Position numbers and translations under genes: made by a program
NCBI GenBank assembly: GCA_958298945.1
Contig: OY282606.1
Location: 93,999,696 to 94,063,695 of the forward strand
Length of the DNA: 64,000 bases
Reading direction: 5' to 3'
Source: Atherix ibis
Lineage: Eukaryota; Arthropoda; Insecta; Diptera; Athericidae
Shown here: positions 62,890 to 64,000 of the stretch, piece after piece
How positions within the stretch are numbered: the stretch's first letter is position 1
Layout of the letters: every line of letters starts with the position of its first letter
The notes under the pieces: generated by a model
What the model saw: the letters and a program-made list of their open reading frames with translations, nothing else
What the model was told of the DNA's origin: nothing
Database searches by the model: none

Positions 62890-63708
62890 CCATCTTATCA
62901 CATAGGCAGAAACCGAATTCTAAAAATGGGCAGCTAATTTAACGAAGAACTAATATCAATTGGCCACGAAGATCAAGTAATTTAACGCGGTTGGACTTGA
63001 ACTTGTTAGACGATGAAAGAGATAAGGATTATGAGAATAGTCCACACATAATTAAAGAGCTCAAAACCAATATCAAACACGTCAGCCATAAAATAGAGCC
63101 AGAATTATGCAAAAATGTTATCGAAATATCGAGGTTTGTAAACGAAGGCGTAGAATACTTGCCCAATATAATTTTTTATTAATAAATGGTAAAGTCTCTA
63201 CAAAATATCTAAATAAAAATGGGTTTTCATTTAAAATCAAGAAAATAAGTTCTACTAAGTAGATTCATTTTAACATATTTTTAATCAAAGAAATTCGATA
63301 AAAACCAAAACCGTTAAATATGCCAAAAATAATAAAATTTCTATTATAAAATCAAATATTGAAGAAACCTACGAGGATGTATTTGGTAAATAAGATATTC
63401 TAAAAATAGGAAAAATAAAAATTTTATAATAATTTGTAAATCTGATTTTATGATAGAATTTCGGAAAGTTGTGATAAGGTGATTGACCATTTCTTAAGTC
63501 ATTTGAACATTTAAATTTGTATTGAAAGAAATCATGTTAAAAATTCGAAAGTAAATATTTTTATATCCCAATGAATTATAAACTGCAAAGTCTATGAAAC
63601 TAATCGCCTTTTTGCTTATACGTGTAATTTAATACTTATTAACAATTTCCCAATAGGAAACCAATATTTTTCTAAAATTCTGTCAAAAATTATTGTTAGA
63701 TTAATGTA
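62890..63708 (+). repeat. Start of tandem unit 3
   Basis: 62,940-63,180 matches the transposase relic of units 1 and 2. 63,184-63,705 matches 52,360-52,880 of unit 1 closely: GTTGTGATAAGGTGATTGAC then CATTTCTTAAGTCATTTGA, later AAACTAATCGCCTTTTTGCT. If collinear with unit 1, a third gene would lie about 0.7 kb of unit sequence further on, beyond the window. Confidence 0.85.
62915..63180 (+). pseudogene. SRGGHL-type transposase relic, unit 3
   Basis: RTNINWPRRSSNLTRLDLNL then LDDERDKDYENSPHIIKELK, then TNIKHVSHKIEPELCKNVIE. It is the C-terminal part of the same relic as at 60.5 kb, and one of the better preserved. Confidence 0.8.
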
Positions 63709-64000
63709 TGAGGTCTGTTCAAAAAGTAACGGGTTATGTATACTCGATTTTCAATTTTTTGTGGCGTTATATTGGTACTAATGTCTCTCACTTATGCCGA
63801 TAAGTTCGGCTATTTTGAATGTTCAGTTAATTTTTGGCAGCTGCTTTGCTTGCACGTGTTTTGGCTCGTCTTCGATTTTTGCTCAATTTCGACCAAAAAC
63901 AGCATCGCATTAACATTGCTAAGGACTTGTTGGACTCTGTCCCCAAATTTGCTCCAGAGGGTCATAATTAGTGACGAATCATGGATTTATGGTTATGACG
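63709..64000 (+). mobile_element. Mariner, family A, deletion derivative, cut by the window end
   Basis: TGAGGTCTGTTCAAAAAGTA follows TA (63,707-63,708). The leader runs to LARVLARLRFLL and is joined to NFDQKQHRINIAKD, skipping about 140 N-terminal residues as in the copy at 34.19 kb. The sequence then goes through the first-Asp region (the GDES block is changed: a stop is present) to the window end. Confidence 0.88.

Overview
The window is nuclear DNA from an animal, almost certainly an insect. It is AT-rich and gene-poor, filled with dead copies of several mariner subfamilies, jockey-like and R1-like non-LTR retrotransposons and decayed Tc1/mariner-like elements, and its only clear host genes have a 66-69 bp intron and a TATA/TTAGT-type core promoter. 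I see no rRNA, tRNA or CRISPR array and nothing prokaryotic. The exact order is not settled; a fly such as a gall midge is one guess, because the host genes have the layout of secreted salivary proteins (signal peptide in exon 1, short intron at its end, tandem copies).

Region by region: 1-6 kb holds a mariner tail, jockey-like and R1-like pieces and a mariner of family B (4.7-6.0 kb). 7.8-9.2 kb is a decayed Tc1/mariner-like element of the kind with a C-terminal SRGGHL block. 11.6-15.2 kb has a transposase relic and two mariners (families A and C). 17.7-18.8 kb is a 75-76 bp minisatellite of about 15 units, next to a dead transposase. 20.4-22.9 kb is an R1-like LINE split by a family A mariner. 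25-29.5 kb is a graveyard of small relics. 29.9-37.2 kb is jockey-like LINE debris into which two family A mariners have jumped. 37.2-38.3 and 41.0-42.3 kb are family C (Mos1-like) mariners. 43.9-46.9 kb is an R1-like LINE with a second R1-like LINE inserted in it and a clear target-site duplication. 47.7-51.8 kb has two mellifera-type mariners (family D) that share lesions.

The most interesting part is 51.8 kb to the window end. Here a unit has been duplicated in tandem: a dead transposase fragment, an upstream block, a core promoter and a two-exon gene. The gene encodes a small secreted protein made mostly of Gly-Thr repeats with short conserved N- and C-terminal domains. Copy 1 (53.56-54.79 kb) has lost its last 22 codons to a mariner (family E) that inserted at a TA; the severed codons are still readable on the far side at 56.04-56.11 kb. 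Copy 2 (61.31-62.15 kb) is intact. A third unit starts at about 62.9 kb, is hit by a family A mariner at 63.71 kb, and runs off the window. I do not recognise this Gly-Thr protein family. Nearly everything else in the window is mobile DNA, much of it nested, and gives a relative insertion history.
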